The position numbers were made by a program, and so were the translations under genes. This document shows, one piece after another, positions 1 through 8,780 of a DNA stretch of 64,000 nucleotides (positions are counted from its first letter, which is position 1; each line of letters opens with the position of its first letter). The notes below the pieces were generated by a model that searched no databases, was not told the origin of the DNA, and worked only from the letters and a program-made list of their open reading frames with translations. This DNA comes from Cloacibacterium sp047601505 (GTDB lineage: Bacteria > Bacteroidota > Bacteroidia > Flavobacteriales > Weeksellaceae). The stretch lies in NCBI RefSeq assembly GCF_047601505.1, contig NZ_JASGJD010000001.1, positions 2,976,001-3,040,000 on the forward strand, read 5' to 3'.

Positions 1-1062
1 TTTATTACCGTGCTTTTCTTTTGTAATTGCAGTATTTAACTTCTGTAAAGTAGTTACAATCAATTTTGTATTGTCTGAAAGTTGCTTAACCAAATGTGCT
101 GTATTCTCTGTGGCATCCACACTTCCTTTTTCAAAAGCATCAAATTCTTTTTGTGTTTGATAATCCAAATCTTTTCTATCAACCACAAAAACAACTTTCT
201 CTACTTTAGGTATTTCTTTCAGAATCTGGCTGGCTTTAAAGGAAGTCAATGTTTTCCCTGAACCTGTAGTATGCCAGATAAAACCATTCTTATCCGTATT
301 TCTTACCCTGTCAACAATTTTTTCAACAGCATAATATTGATAAGGTCTTAAAACCATCAGTATCTTATTCGTTTCATTCAAAACGATATACTTGGTAATC
401 ATTTTAGCAATGTGACAAGGCTCTAAAAATGCAGGAGCAAAATGGTCTAGTTGAGTTATGTTATTATTGTGTTCATCAGACCAAAAGAAAGTCTGCTTAA
501 ATGTCTGCTTTGCGTTGTTGGAATAATATTTTGTATTTACTCCGTTACTGATGATAAACAACTGAACATAATTAAACAATCCACTTCCGGAATTGAAAGA
601 CTGATGATGGTAGCGGTTGATTTGATTGAAAGCCTCTTTCATTTCCAGACCACGACGTTTCAGTTCAATTTGTACTAAAGGTAATCCGTTGATAAGAATA
701 GTTACATCATACCTATTTTTATAATTCCCTTCCTGTGAGATTTGATGAGTTACCTGAAACTGATTCTGACACCAATGATCTTGACTGATGAATTCAATCC
801 ATTCCGAACTCCCATCATCCTTTACAAAATGAAAACGGTCACGCAATGTTTTTGCTTTTTCAAAAACATTTCCTTTGGAAAGATGATTGAGGATTTTTTC
901 AAACTCAGTATCTGAAAATGTCTTTTTATTGTGAATTTCGAGTTGTGATTTCAGATTTTGAATTAAATCAGATTCATTTCTGATAGATACTTTTTTATGT
1001 CCTAATTGCAGAAGTTGTTCTATTAATTTTTGCTCTAAAATATATTCTGGCTGACTTGACAT
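1..1062 (-). CDS. hsdR: Type I restriction enzyme, R (HsdR) subunit, 5' part only
   Basis: Motor and nuclease subunit that translocates and cuts DNA lacking the methylation made by HsdM/HsdS. The frame is open from ATG at 1062 to the window edge (354 codons, about a third of a normal HsdR). Visible are the PD-(D/E)xK nuclease core (RYDVTILINGLPL followed by VQIELKRRG) and, later, the helicase Walker A motif HTTGSGKT and then DRKDLDYQT. It lies downstream of the recombinase gene on the same strand as hsdM and hsdS, so the system is complete at least at this end. The C-terminal two thirds lie outside the window and their integrity is unknown. Confidence 0.93.
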   Translation of the reverse strand, partial: MSSQPEYILEQKLIEQLLQLGHKKVSIRNESDLIQNLKSQLEIHNKKTFSDTEFEKILNHLSKGNVFEKAKTLRDRFHFVKDDGSSEWIEFISQDHWCQNQFQVTHQISQEGNYKNRYDVTILINGLPLVQIELKRRGLEMKEAFNQINRYHHQSFNSGSGLFNYVQLFIISNGVNTKYYSNNAKQTFKQTFFWSDEHNNNITQLDHFAPAFLEPCHIAKMITKYIVLNETNKILMVLRPYQYYAVEKIVDRVRNTDKNGFIWHTTGSGKTLTSFKASQILKEIPKVEKVVFVVDRKDLDYQTQKEFDAFEKGSVDATENTAHLVKQLSDNTKLIVTTLQKLNTAITKEKHGNK

Positions 1063-1163
1063 TTGGTTTTAAGTTTTTGTTAAAAACTTAGTCAAAGCTT
1101 AATGCTTTGACTAAGTGAGTAATAGTTTTTTCAAATATATGAAATAATCAGTTATAACTACAA

Positions 1164-2090
1164 CTATTTTAGCGCTTTAAACATCTGGTCTATTGCTTTT
1201 TTCTTCTGCTCAAGATTCGGATGCACATACAAATTCAGAGTTGTACTGATATTAGAATGGCCTAGCAAAACACTCACTGTTTTATAATCACATTTACTCT
1301 CTATACATCTTGTTGCAAAACTGTGTCTTAGTCCGTGAAATTTAATGTCTGGAATTTCCAGAAAACGCATGAGATTCTTATAATAACTTCGGTATGTTCT
1401 AGGTTCTGTTGGTTTAGAATCGTTGGTCAAAATATAGAAATCAGGATTTACAATTTTCTTAAAAGGTTTCAGCATTCTAAGTAAATCTCTGCTGATTGGA
1501 ATTTCTCGAATAGAGTTTTTGGTTTTTGGAGTATCAATCAATAATTCTGTTTTGCGTTCTCCATCTTCAATCACGTAAATTCTTTGGATGGTTTTTCGAA
1601 TATTGATAATACCGTTATCTGTATCAATATCTTCCCAAGTCAAAGCACAAATCTCACCAATCCGCATTCCAGAACAAAGACAGATATAAACACCCAGATT
1701 TCTAAAGGTAAAATGCTCTTGAATATAACTCATTACTTTTTTCTGGTGCGTTCTACTCAACACTTCAATACTATGTGTTTCTCTAACCGTAGGATATTGC
1801 ACATCAAAATTAATAAATTCAATCCATTTATTTTTTGCTCCGAACTTTAATACCATCTTCAAAACAATGAGAATGTCTTTGATGCTTTTCTGACTTAGTC
1901 CTTGATCTAGTTTTTGAAACACAAACTTTTGTACATCTTCATCCTCAACCTCAAAATAATCTTTAAATACAGGCAATAAATGATTTTCCAGCAACAGCAC
2001 ATAAGCCGAAAAAGTTGATTTTTTCACATACAGCTTTTTGTCATTCTTCCATAATTCAGCAATCTCTGCTAATGTTTTCTTTCTTGTCAT
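1164..2090 (-). CDS. Tyrosine recombinase/integrase, probable hsdS invertase
   Basis: 308-residue phage-integrase-family recombinase that joins DNA through a 3'-phosphotyrosine. The catalytic set is visible: Arg in SGMRIGEI (about residue 142), HGLRHSFAT (about 251), LGHSNISTTLNLYVH with the Tyr nucleophile near 287. The N-terminal part is the usual helical SAM-like core-binding domain. It lies between hsdR and a pair of inverted hsdS copies on the hsd strand. Single recombinases in this place are known to invert hsdS segments in other Bacteroidota and Firmicutes type I loci, so that is the preferred role. Integrase of the surrounding island is the alternative. All key residues are present. 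Confidence 0.9.
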   Translation of the reverse strand: MTRKKTLAEIAELWKNDKKLYVKKSTFSAYVLLLENHLLPVFKDYFEVEDEDVQKFVFQKLDQGLSQKSIKDILIVLKMVLKFGAKNKWIEFINFDVQYPTVRETHSIEVLSRTHQKKVMSYIQEHFTFRNLGVYICLCSGMRIGEICALTWEDIDTDNGIINIRKTIQRIYVIEDGERKTELLIDTPKTKNSIREIPISRDLLRMLKPFKKIVNPDFYILTNDSKPTEPRTYRSYYKNLMRFLEIPDIKFHGLRHSFATRCIESKCDYKTVSVLLGHSNISTTLNLYVHPNLEQKKKAIDQMFKALK

Positions 2091-2218
2091 GATTTTTTGA
2101 TTTTAATATTAATTATTTAAGACCCTAAAGTTAGTGATGATTAGAAATTATCTCCTCTAAAAAGGATTAAGGAACAATTTTCTTCTCAATCTTATTTAGT
2201 CAGAAAAGACCAATTTTA

Positions 2219-3449
2219 TTTCCTAATTTACGATTCCGGGGTTCTGAAGGAGATGAAAAATCAAATATAAGAACTATTTTGAAAATCTTTTTACATTTTC
2301 TACAGGGTAAAAATATAAAAAAAATGAAGATCAAAAGATAAACTACTTGTATTAGATATGGAGAATTATACTACTTTTTATAAGAAGTTATTTCTGAAAT
2401 CATTAATAAAAACAAATACAGATATTTCTTCTATTGTTTTAAGTGAAGGTAATGATATTATAATTCCCTGCTTCTGGTGAAACCCAAATTCAGACATTGC
2501 AACCAGCATCTTGTGTTCTAAATCTGAAAGTTGCTTTAGGTGGAGATTTCAATATAATAAAAACCAAAATTTATAGTGTTTTTCAATTTATATTATTTGA
2601 ACAGTAAACAAGAAATTAGAAATTGCAAAATCTCCATCTCTAGCTGAATTTCATGTATGTAGCACTTGTATTTAAGTCAATTTAAGACATTATTAAATTT
2701 GAACACTTCCTAAATTTGAAGAACAAAATAAATTAGCAAACTTTTTATCTCTTTTAAATTCTAGTATTCAAACCCAAAGGAAAATAATTGAGGGTTTATC
2801 ATTACAAAAGATTTCGATAATTAAAAAGCTATTTGAAAATAAAATTAAGTTTAAAACTGATAATAAAACACAGAATTGGGACCGAAAAAAATTAGCTGAA
2901 ATATCAGAAGAACACTTGCATAAAAATCCCAATAATAAATATAATGAAGTATTTTCTGTAGCAAAACATAAAGGAGTTATTAATCAGATTGAACATTTGG
3001 GACGTTCCTTTTCAGCAAAAGAGATTTTACATTACAAATTAGTTTATCCAGGTGATTTAGTTTATACTAAAAGTCCTACTTCTGATTTTCCTTTTGGAAT
3101 TATTAAGCAAAATCGAACAGGAAGAATAGGTGTGGTTTCTCCATTATATTGTGTTTTTACAACTAAAACTTATGCATTAGGATATCTACTTCACGAATAT
3201 TTTAACTTATCTGTAAATTCTTTTAATTATTTAAATCCATTGGTTCAGAAAGGAGCAAAAAATACAATGAATATCAATAATGAAACATTTTTGAATGGAG
3301 CAAGTATTTTATTGCCGATGGATGAAGAAGAGCAAGAGAAGATTTATAAATTTTTGCTATCTCTTGATGAAAAAATCAATTTAGAAAACGAGTTATTAAC
3401 TCAATACGAAAATCAGAAAAAATACTTATTACAAAATCTTTTTGTGTAA
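2219..3449 (+). pseudogene. Silent, inverted hsdS copy; first recognition domain decayed, second intact
   Basis: Opposite strand to the live hsdS. The 5' end still reads like an HsdS start (PNLRFRGSEG from 2219), and 2352-2700 aligns with the first target-recognition domain of the live gene but carries stops and indels. From 2703 the frame is open to the stop at 3449: central helices (EEQNKLANFLSLLNSSIQTQ), a second recognition domain unlike that of the live gene, and a C-terminal helix ending QKKYLLQNLFV. The only in-frame start for the intact half is a TTG at 2916. It looks like a storage copy whose second half could be recombined into the expressed gene. The two genes converge with a 43-bp gap. 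Confidence 0.85.
2709..2792 (+). repeat. Inverted repeat, silent-copy arm (hsdS central region)
   Basis: 84 bp that match the reverse complement of 4132-4215 at 79 of 84 positions by eye. It encodes the central conserved helices of HsdS. Weaker similarity extends leftward to about 2352. Crossing over here would exchange the second recognition domains of the two copies. Confidence 0.9.
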
Positions 3450-3492
3450 AGAACTTTGGTTTTCCAGAAGAGCCTTGACAGGCTTTGCTTCC

Positions 3493-4740
3493 TTAAATAA
3501 ATAAATTAGACAAAAGAAATTTCTTTTGAAGTTCTAATTTTTCTAAAATTTGTTTTTCTGTTTCTATTTTTTCTTGAATGGATGAAAGAAAATTGGCAAT
3601 TTTAGTTTGTTCATTTATTGATGGTAATAAGATTTTAATATTAAAAAACATATTTAAATCTAAATTTCGCCGAACTACACTTGCACCTTGTATAGAAGAT
3701 TGAGCATATTCAAACAACATTATTGAAGTCTTTAGGAAAAAATTACAAAAACTGTAGGAGGTTAGACTTGTATTGAAATCAAAAATTTTGTATGATGGAG
3801 ATACTAAACCTATTTCAAAACTAGTATTTACATTTATATTTCCCAGCCATAAGTTTTGAGGACTAAATACCAATTGTTCTTTTTTTAAAACTTTATATCC
3901 TGTATTGTCTTGACTAGCAATATCTCGAGTAAAATATTCATCTTGATAAAATAATCCTTTTGCAGTAGATGAAATAACTCTGTATTGGTTATTTTTTGTT
4001 GATTTTTCATTTGATTCAATCAATATATCACCAAGTTTTTTCTGTTCCCAATTTGAAAAATCATCATCCTTGAACCTGATTTTCTGTGAAAATAAATTCT
4101 CACGACTGTCAATCATTAAGGTTTCTAACTTCTCAATTATTTTCTTTTGGGTTTGAATACGAGAATTTAAAAGAGATAAAAAGTTTGCTAATTTGTTTTG
4201 TTCTTCCAATTGAGGAAGTTTCAAATTTAATAATGCTAATTGACTTGAATACAAGTGTACAACAGAAATTCCTTGAGAGAGTTTTGCAATTTCTAATTTC
4301 TTTTTACTGTTCAAATAATATGAAAGAAAAACACCATTATTTTTGGTTTTTATTACATTCAAATCTCCACCTAAAGCAACTCCAGATTTGAGAACACAAG
4401 ATGCGGTTGCAATATCAATTTGAGTTTCACCAGAAGCAGGAATTATAACATCATTAGCTTCACTTAAAACAAGAGAAGAAATATCTGTATTTGTTTTTGA
4501 TTTTATTTCAGAAATAACTTCTTCATAAAAAGTATATAACTCTCCATATCTAATGCATTCAGTTTCACCATTTTCATCTATATCACTTTTTGAAATGCCT
4601 TTGCCCTTAGTGAAAGTTGCAATTTCTCCCAATCTTATAGTTTCCCATTTTTCAATCCCAAATTCAGTAAATCTGAGCTTTGGAATCCCTAAGTCACCTG
4701 AATTAGGAAAATTCTTTACACTTTTATTTTCTTCTTTCAT
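3493..4740 (-). CDS. hsdS: Type I restriction-modification specificity subunit HsdS (expressed copy)
   Basis: 415-residue DNA-recognition subunit that directs HsdM and HsdR to a bipartite target. It has the classic layout: N-terminal PKLRFTEF, first recognition domain about residues 25-175, central coiled helices 176-215 (PQLEEQNKLANF), second recognition domain about 225-370, C-terminal helix ending ELQKKFLLSNLFI. Starts at ATG 4740, 56 bp after hsdM. The central helices are encoded by the inverted repeat shared with the silent copy at 2709-2792, so the second half is likely exchangeable. The reading frame is intact and full length. Confidence 0.93.
   Translation of the reverse strand: MKEENKSVKNFPNSGDLGIPKLRFTEFGIEKWETIRLGEIATFTKGKGISKSDIDENGETECIRYGELYTFYEEVISEIKSKTNTDISSLVLSEANDVIIPASGETQIDIATASCVLKSGVALGGDLNVIKTKNNGVFLSYYLNSKKKLEIAKLSQGISVVHLYSSQLALLNLKLPQLEEQNKLANFLSLLNSRIQTQKKIIEKLETLMIDSRENLFSQKIRFKDDDFSNWEQKKLGDILIESNEKSTKNNQYRVISSTAKGLFYQDEYFTRDIASQDNTGYKVLKKEQLVFSPQNLWLGNINVNTSFEIGLVSPSYKIFDFNTSLTSYSFCNFFLKTSIMLFEYAQSSIQGASVVRRNLDLNMFFNIKILLPSINEQTKIANFLSSIQEKIETEKQILEKLELQKKFLLSNLFI
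4132..4215 (-). repeat. Inverted repeat, expressed-copy arm (hsdS central region)
   Basis: Partner of 2709-2792: encodes HsdS residues 176-203. Five mismatches in 84 positions, among them a central block of more than 30 identical bases. Separation between the arms is about 1.34 kb. Confidence 0.9.
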
Positions 4741-4796
4741 CTTGATTATTTATTTGTTAAAATTCTAAGCCTTGAGGATTCTACTAAGCCAAAAAA

Positions 4797-6365
4797 TTAG
4801 CTTACTAATCCCAATTCTTTCAAATAAACTTCAATTTCAAGATCCAGTTGAGAACGTTTTGCTTCAAGTTCCTTAATTTCTGCCATTACCGCCTGAATAT
4901 CAATTTCCTCTTCCTCCTCAAATGTGTCAACATAGCGGGGAATATTCAAGTTGTAATCATTATCTGCTACTTCCTGTAAAGTCGCTTTATGACTGAACTT
5001 TTCAATTACCGTACGGTTTTGGTAAGTATCAACAATTTTATTGATATGAGCATTAAGCAAAACATTTTGGTTTTTCTGTTTTTCAAACTCTTTGCTGGCA
5101 TCGACAAACAAAATATCTTCATCTGCTTCACGACATTTTTTAAACACCAAAATACAGGTAGGAATACTTGTTCCAAAGAAAATATTGGCAGGCAAACCAA
5201 TTACAGCATCTAAATAATTTTTCTCTTTAATCAGATATTTTCTAATAACCAATTCGGCTGCGCCACGAAACAGAACACCGTGAGGCATTACGACAGCCAT
5301 AGTTCCGTTTTCATCCAAATGATGAATCATATGCTGGATAAAAGCAAAATCTGCTTTTGAAGAAGGAGCTAATTTTCCATATTGTGAAAATCTTTCATCC
5401 AAAAGATGCAGTTCATTCGCACTCCATTTTGCAGAAAAAGGCGGATTTGCTACAATAGCATCGAACGTTTTGTCAAGATGTTGAGGTTTTTCAAGAGTAT
5501 CTTCCTGACGGATGTCAAAATTACTGTAATTGACACCATGAAGAATCATATTCATCCTTGCCAAGTTGTAAGTAGTACGGTTCATTTCCTGACCATAGAA
5601 ATCGCTTACTTTCGCTTCACGCGCTACACGTAAGAGTAAAGAACCACTTCCGCAGGTTGGATCATATACCGATTTTAATTGTAATTTTCTACTGGTCACA
5701 ATTCTTGCTAAAATCGTAGAAACTTGTTGAGGGGTGTAGAATTCACCTGCTTTTTTACCAGCACCACTCGCAAACTGAGCAATGAGATATTCATAAGCAT
5801 CTCCCAAAACATCAGCATTAGTATCAGATAAATTGAAATCAATATCATCTAAATGATACAGAACTTTGGATATTAATGTGTTTTTCTCGTCTTCTGTTTT
5901 TCCTAATTTTGAAGAAGTTAAATCAAGGTCTTCGAAAAGATGTTCAAAATCATCCTCACTGTTTGTCCCTAATGTTGACTGTTCAATATTAGTAAGAATT
6001 TTGGAAAGTTCAGCTAAGATAAAATTCGATTTTCCTTCCTGTTTTTGATGTCCTTTTTTAGCAATATTACTAAAAAGTTCAGAAGGTTTCAAGAAATATC
6101 CTAAATCTTCAACCACTTCTTCATAAATAGCTTCAACAATTTCTTTTCCAGCCTCAGTATTTTCATCAACATCATTATAATCAATATCTTCTCCCGAATC
6201 TAATAAAATCTTGTTTGCTGTAAAGTGAATTTTCTCTGAAAGATATTTATAAAATATAAATCCTAAAATATAATCACGAAATTCATCCGCATCCATCTTA
6301 CCTCTTAAAGTATTCGCAATATTCCAAAGTTGCTGTTGTAGCTGGCGTTTCTGTTCTTCTGACAT
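4797..6365 (-). CDS. hsdM: Type I restriction-modification methyltransferase HsdM
   Basis: 522-residue N6-adenine methyltransferase. It modifies the host target with HsdS and is part of the HsdR complex. Visible: N-terminal helical domain (LWNIANTLRGKMDADEFRDY), SAM-binding motif I DPTCGSGSLLL near residue 233, catalytic motif IV NPPF near 306, and a C-terminal helical tail. A longer frame begins at TTG 6389, but a TATCTTTG -7 box at 6387-6394 overlaps that codon, so ATG 6365 (MSEEQKRQ) is the likely start. First gene of the hsd operon, followed 56 bp later by hsdS. Confidence 0.94.
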   Translation of the reverse strand: MSEEQKRQLQQQLWNIANTLRGKMDADEFRDYILGFIFYKYLSEKIHFTANKILLDSGEDIDYNDVDENTEAGKEIVEAIYEEVVEDLGYFLKPSELFSNIAKKGHQKQEGKSNFILAELSKILTNIEQSTLGTNSEDDFEHLFEDLDLTSSKLGKTEDEKNTLISKVLYHLDDIDFNLSDTNADVLGDAYEYLIAQFASGAGKKAGEFYTPQQVSTILARIVTSRKLQLKSVYDPTCGSGSLLLRVAREAKVSDFYGQEMNRTTYNLARMNMILHGVNYSNFDIRQEDTLEKPQHLDKTFDAIVANPPFSAKWSANELHLLDERFSQYGKLAPSSKADFAFIQHMIHHLDENGTMAVVMPHGVLFRGAAELVIRKYLIKEKNYLDAVIGLPANIFFGTSIPTCILVFKKCREADEDILFVDASKEFEKQKNQNVLLNAHINKIVDTYQNRTVIEKFSHKATLQEVADNDYNLNIPRYVDTFEEEEEIDIQAVMAEIKELEAKRSQLDLEIEVYLKELGLVS

Positions 6366-6386
6366 CTTATCCTTAATGTTAATTCC

Positions 6387-6394
6387 CAAAGATA
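6387..6394 (-). promoter_or_regulatory. -7 element of the hsdMS promoter
   Basis: Reads TATCTTTG on the minus strand, an exact match to the Bacteroidota TAnnTTTG box, 22 bp before ATG 6365. It also argues against the TTG start at 6389. Confidence 0.6.
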
Positions 6395-6485
6395 AAAAAT
6401 AATAAATGTGTATGTTACATAAATTACTATAAATATTAAATTAATTTTGGAAAAATAATAAAGATTATTTATTTTTTCGATGTTT

Positions 6486-6540
6486 AACAACCTTCAACTC
6501 CCCAGCAAAATCCAGCATAATCACCTAACTTCCTTTAAAT
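6486..6540 (-). pseudogene. 3' remnant duplicated from the gene at 8781-9113
   Basis: 39 bp at 6486-6524 are identical to 8808-8846, and similarity continues a further ~15 bp. It encodes VIMLDFAGELKVV in both places, but here the codon corresponding to Gln is TAG. This is the tail of a second copy of the small island gene. The two copies flank the AbiE operon and the ATPase remnant, so the segment between them may have arrived by insertion or duplication. Confidence 0.7.
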
Positions 6541-6575
6541 TCTGTTGCAATTTATCTAATATTAGCCATACTACA

Positions 6576-7589
6576 TTACGGGTTTCCGTAATCCACAGTT
6601 TTTAGTTTTTTATTCAATTCTTTTATTCTCTTCATTAACTCTTCAAAATCCAAAGATTCTCCGTAAAACATATTTTCCTGCATTGTTTTGTAATCTTGCT
6701 CCCAAAGTGAAATAACTTCATACGGCGGAATAATATTCAATGTTTCAGGTGTATGTAAATCATAAGAGATTCCTCTTAGTGGTGTATATTTCTTTCGATG
6801 CTCTACAATGGTTTCAAACAATTCCTTGTTTTTTAAAGCTTCTTTACCATAGGAGTGATCCATCAATCTTTCCAAATCATATAAATGCCTGGTCATTCTC
6901 AAATGGCGAATCTTATCTTTTGGCTTCAAAAACTCTTCGTGCAGAAGAAATATTTTTTCCAAAAATGTTCTTGTTGGAATGACTACTGAAACATCAAATG
7001 GTTTTATTGCGAACTTCTGTTCAGGGAATACACTTCCAATAATAGATTCAATTGACCTGGATTCTGAAGGTTCCATTAAGGAGCGAGAGCCAATTTCTAT
7101 CAAAACTCTCTGTGGCAAATAATCCCCTTGCTCTACAATAGATTGATATTGTAATTCTATGGTGTGTGGATCACTGGTATCGTCAATTTCATTATTTGTG
7201 ACCAACTCATATTCCTCATCCAGGATTCCAAGTTTTTTTAGTTGAATTTTTAATTCATTAAAAAAATCTGTTATGATAAATGTCCCTGATGCTTTTCTCA
7301 GCTTCTTGATTTGTGTCGCGGATAAATCGCCATCAAATCCTAAGAATTTCCGGTCAATCGCTAAATCAATATCTTCGGAAAACCTGTCAATTAAATGATA
7401 TGCTTTACTCAAAGATGTTCCGCCTTTGAATACGAAATGTTCTGAAAATCTTGATGAGAAAACCGCTTTAAGCACCATTGTTACCCACCAATCTTTTTCT
7501 ATAGCTTGAACTGGAAGACCTAAACGGTTATTAACCTGTTCTAAAATTTCTATCCTCCTCTTTTTCGATAGTTTTAACCACTCATTCAT
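6576..7589 (-). CDS. AbiEii/AbiGii-family nucleotidyltransferase toxin
   Basis: 337-residue DNA polymerase beta-like nucleotidyltransferase, toxin half of a type IV-style AbiE abortive infection system. The family signature is clear: FKGGTSLSKAYHL near residue 55 and the metal-binding SEDIDLAID near 72-80. Known members block growth by modifying nucleic acid targets such as tRNA. The gene starts at ATG 7589, 5 bp after the stop of the antitoxin-like gene, so the two are cotranscribed. Full length, no frame damage. Confidence 0.88.
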   Translation of the reverse strand: MNEWLKLSKKRRIEILEQVNNRLGLPVQAIEKDWWVTMVLKAVFSSRFSEHFVFKGGTSLSKAYHLIDRFSEDIDLAIDRKFLGFDGDLSATQIKKLRKASGTFIITDFFNELKIQLKKLGILDEEYELVTNNEIDDTSDPHTIELQYQSIVEQGDYLPQRVLIEIGSRSLMEPSESRSIESIIGSVFPEQKFAIKPFDVSVVIPTRTFLEKIFLLHEEFLKPKDKIRHLRMTRHLYDLERLMDHSYGKEALKNKELFETIVEHRKKYTPLRGISYDLHTPETLNIIPPYEVISLWEQDYKTMQENMFYGESLDFEELMKRIKELNKKLKTVDYGNP

Positions 7590-7594
7590 TTGCT

Positions 7595-8191
7595 TTAATT
7601 ATTTAGGGATAACACTTCATTTCGCACCCAAACCGGGGCATTTAAAATTTCTTCTTTTAAAATTTCCACCGGAACTTTCTGCAACGCCTGGTTTATTTTT
7701 TGTCTGATTTTATCTGTAATATTCTCTTTTCCTAATTCCTTCAAACCCTGTACAATATTGGACAGAACTTTATTTTTTATTGCCAAATTCTTAGGAGCTG
7801 TTTTCTTAAACGTAATTATTCTTTTCCCCACTTTGATTTTGCGGGGAGCTCCGTCTGTAAGATAAATTACATTCATAGGGATTTGAGTAGATATTCCCAA
7901 TTGCTGTAAAGCATAAATGCTTGTAGGAATAATCCGTATTTTATCTCTTTTCGCAATTGCTTCGGCTATACTTTCTGTAGATGGATATAATATTCCTAAT
8001 TCTTTATCAATTTTGGGATAGAGGTATATGCCGTGTGCTAATCTTACTAGAAGTTGTTTTTTTTCTAAACGTAGCAATACCTTTTTCACGTTTTCGGAAG
8101 TACCAAATTCCGCAAAATCTGAAACAAAAACTATTGCTCCTTTCTTCAAACTTAATATCTTATCTTCTAGCTGGCTATGAATAGATTGCAT
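7595..8191 (-). CDS. AbiEi-like antitoxin/transcriptional autorepressor
   Basis: 198 residues. The N-terminal winged-helix-like part (SDFAEFGTSENVKKVLLRLEKK, then LAHGIYLYPK) matches the AbiEi/DUF6088-type antitoxin plan, followed by an alpha/beta domain. AbiEi proteins bind inverted repeats in their own promoter and neutralise AbiEii. ATG 8191 is preferred to GTG 8203, and a 27-bp dyad covering the -7 box lies 22 bp upstream. First gene of a two-gene operon with the nucleotidyltransferase. Confidence 0.8.
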   Translation of the reverse strand: MQSIHSQLEDKILSLKKGAIVFVSDFAEFGTSENVKKVLLRLEKKQLLVRLAHGIYLYPKIDKELGILYPSTESIAEAIAKRDKIRIIPTSIYALQQLGISTQIPMNVIYLTDGAPRKIKVGKRIITFKKTAPKNLAIKNKVLSNIVQGLKELGKENITDKIRQKINQALQKVPVEILKEEILNAPVWVRNEVLSLNN

Positions 8192-8212
8192 TATTAAAAA
8201 CACTTATAATTT

Positions 8213-8239
8213 GTCCCAAATTTAGTAAAAATTTGGGAC
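8213..8239 (-). promoter_or_regulatory. Proximal operator/promoter of the AbiE operon
   Basis: Perfect dyad: arms GTCCCAAATTT and AAATTTGGGAC around 5 bp. The minus strand contains TAAATTTG (8224-8217), a -7 box, inside the dyad, so bound AbiEi-like protein would block transcription. Confidence 0.75.
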
Positions 8240-8293
8240 ACTATTCTATTATTTGATAAAAATAATATTTTCTTAATAAACTTAAAATTCAAT

Positions 8294-8333
8294 AATAAAC
8301 CTCATTAGCTTATTAACCGTATTCAGGTTTATT
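8294..8333. repeat. 9-bp inverted repeat between the two AbiE operators
   Basis: AATAAACCT at 8294-8302 and AGGTTTATT at 8325-8333 form perfect arms with a 22-base loop. Function unknown. Confidence 0.4.
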
Positions 8334-8335
8334 AT

Positions 8336-8362
8336 GTCCCAAATTTTATCAATTTTTGGGAC
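8336..8362. promoter_or_regulatory. Distal operator-like dyad of the AbiE operon
   Basis: GTCCCAAATTTT and AATTTTTGGGAC arms, 27 bp overall, the same GTCCCAAA...TTTGGGAC design and length as the dyad at 8213-8239, 97 bp further upstream. Paired sites fit the two-operator autoregulation known for AbiEi. Confidence 0.65.
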
Positions 8363-8419
8363 AAAAAACGATATTTCATTAGCCAATGAAACTCCATTGC
8401 AACTCAGAAGAAGCTCCGT

Positions 8420-8753
8420 TCATTTTCGTTTATCTTCTGAGTTTTCTTCATATCCAAACAAATTAAACATTTCTCTCATTCTAGAACGGAGGCGGTTACA
8501 GTATTGGGATTCTATTTCGGTAGGAGAGAGATTGGTTGTAAGGTGGGGTGACGATTCCTTTTTCTACAAAAAGGTCATATCTTCTAAGAAGGATTTCTGC
8601 CATCACGTTGCAGTCGTTGCCGAAGTATTTGGAAGTGGTTTCTGTACCAAGATCATCAAAACAATAGGCTTTTGGGGTTCTGATATCGTGACTAAGGTTC
8701 CCATTGGAATATTTTTCTAAAATTTCATAACAAGACTGCATAAACTCTGACAC
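8420..8753 (-). pseudogene. ATPase (DnaC/phage-type) remnant, 5'-truncated and frameshifted
   Basis: The minus strand encodes a Walker B-like CFDDLGTETTSKYFG and LLRRYDLFVEKGIVT. After an extra C in a run of Cs near 8547-8552 the sequence continues in another frame as HLTTNLSPTEIES, NRLRSRMREMFNLFGY and stops at 8420. That order matches the C-terminal half of P-loop ATPases that follow small HTH genes in Bacteroidota integrative elements. No Walker A region is present upstream, where the gene abuts the end of the next gene. Non-functional. Confidence 0.7.
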
Positions 8754-8780
8754 AATATGGAAGGTTGAAACAATACCGTA

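Noticed and set aside
1584..1850. Plus-strand frame inside the recombinase gene
   Set aside because: Lies antisense to a gene with all catalytic motifs. Same reasoning applies to the other frames antisense to hsdM, efflux, SusC and peptidase genes.
3462..3490. Bidirectional terminator between the convergent hsdS copies
   Set aside because: The AGCC/GGCT stem is only four pairs with no T-run, too weak to claim.
6366..6389. Longer HsdM start at TTG 6389
   Set aside because: A TAnnTTTG -7 box overlaps it, and ATG 6365 begins the conserved region.
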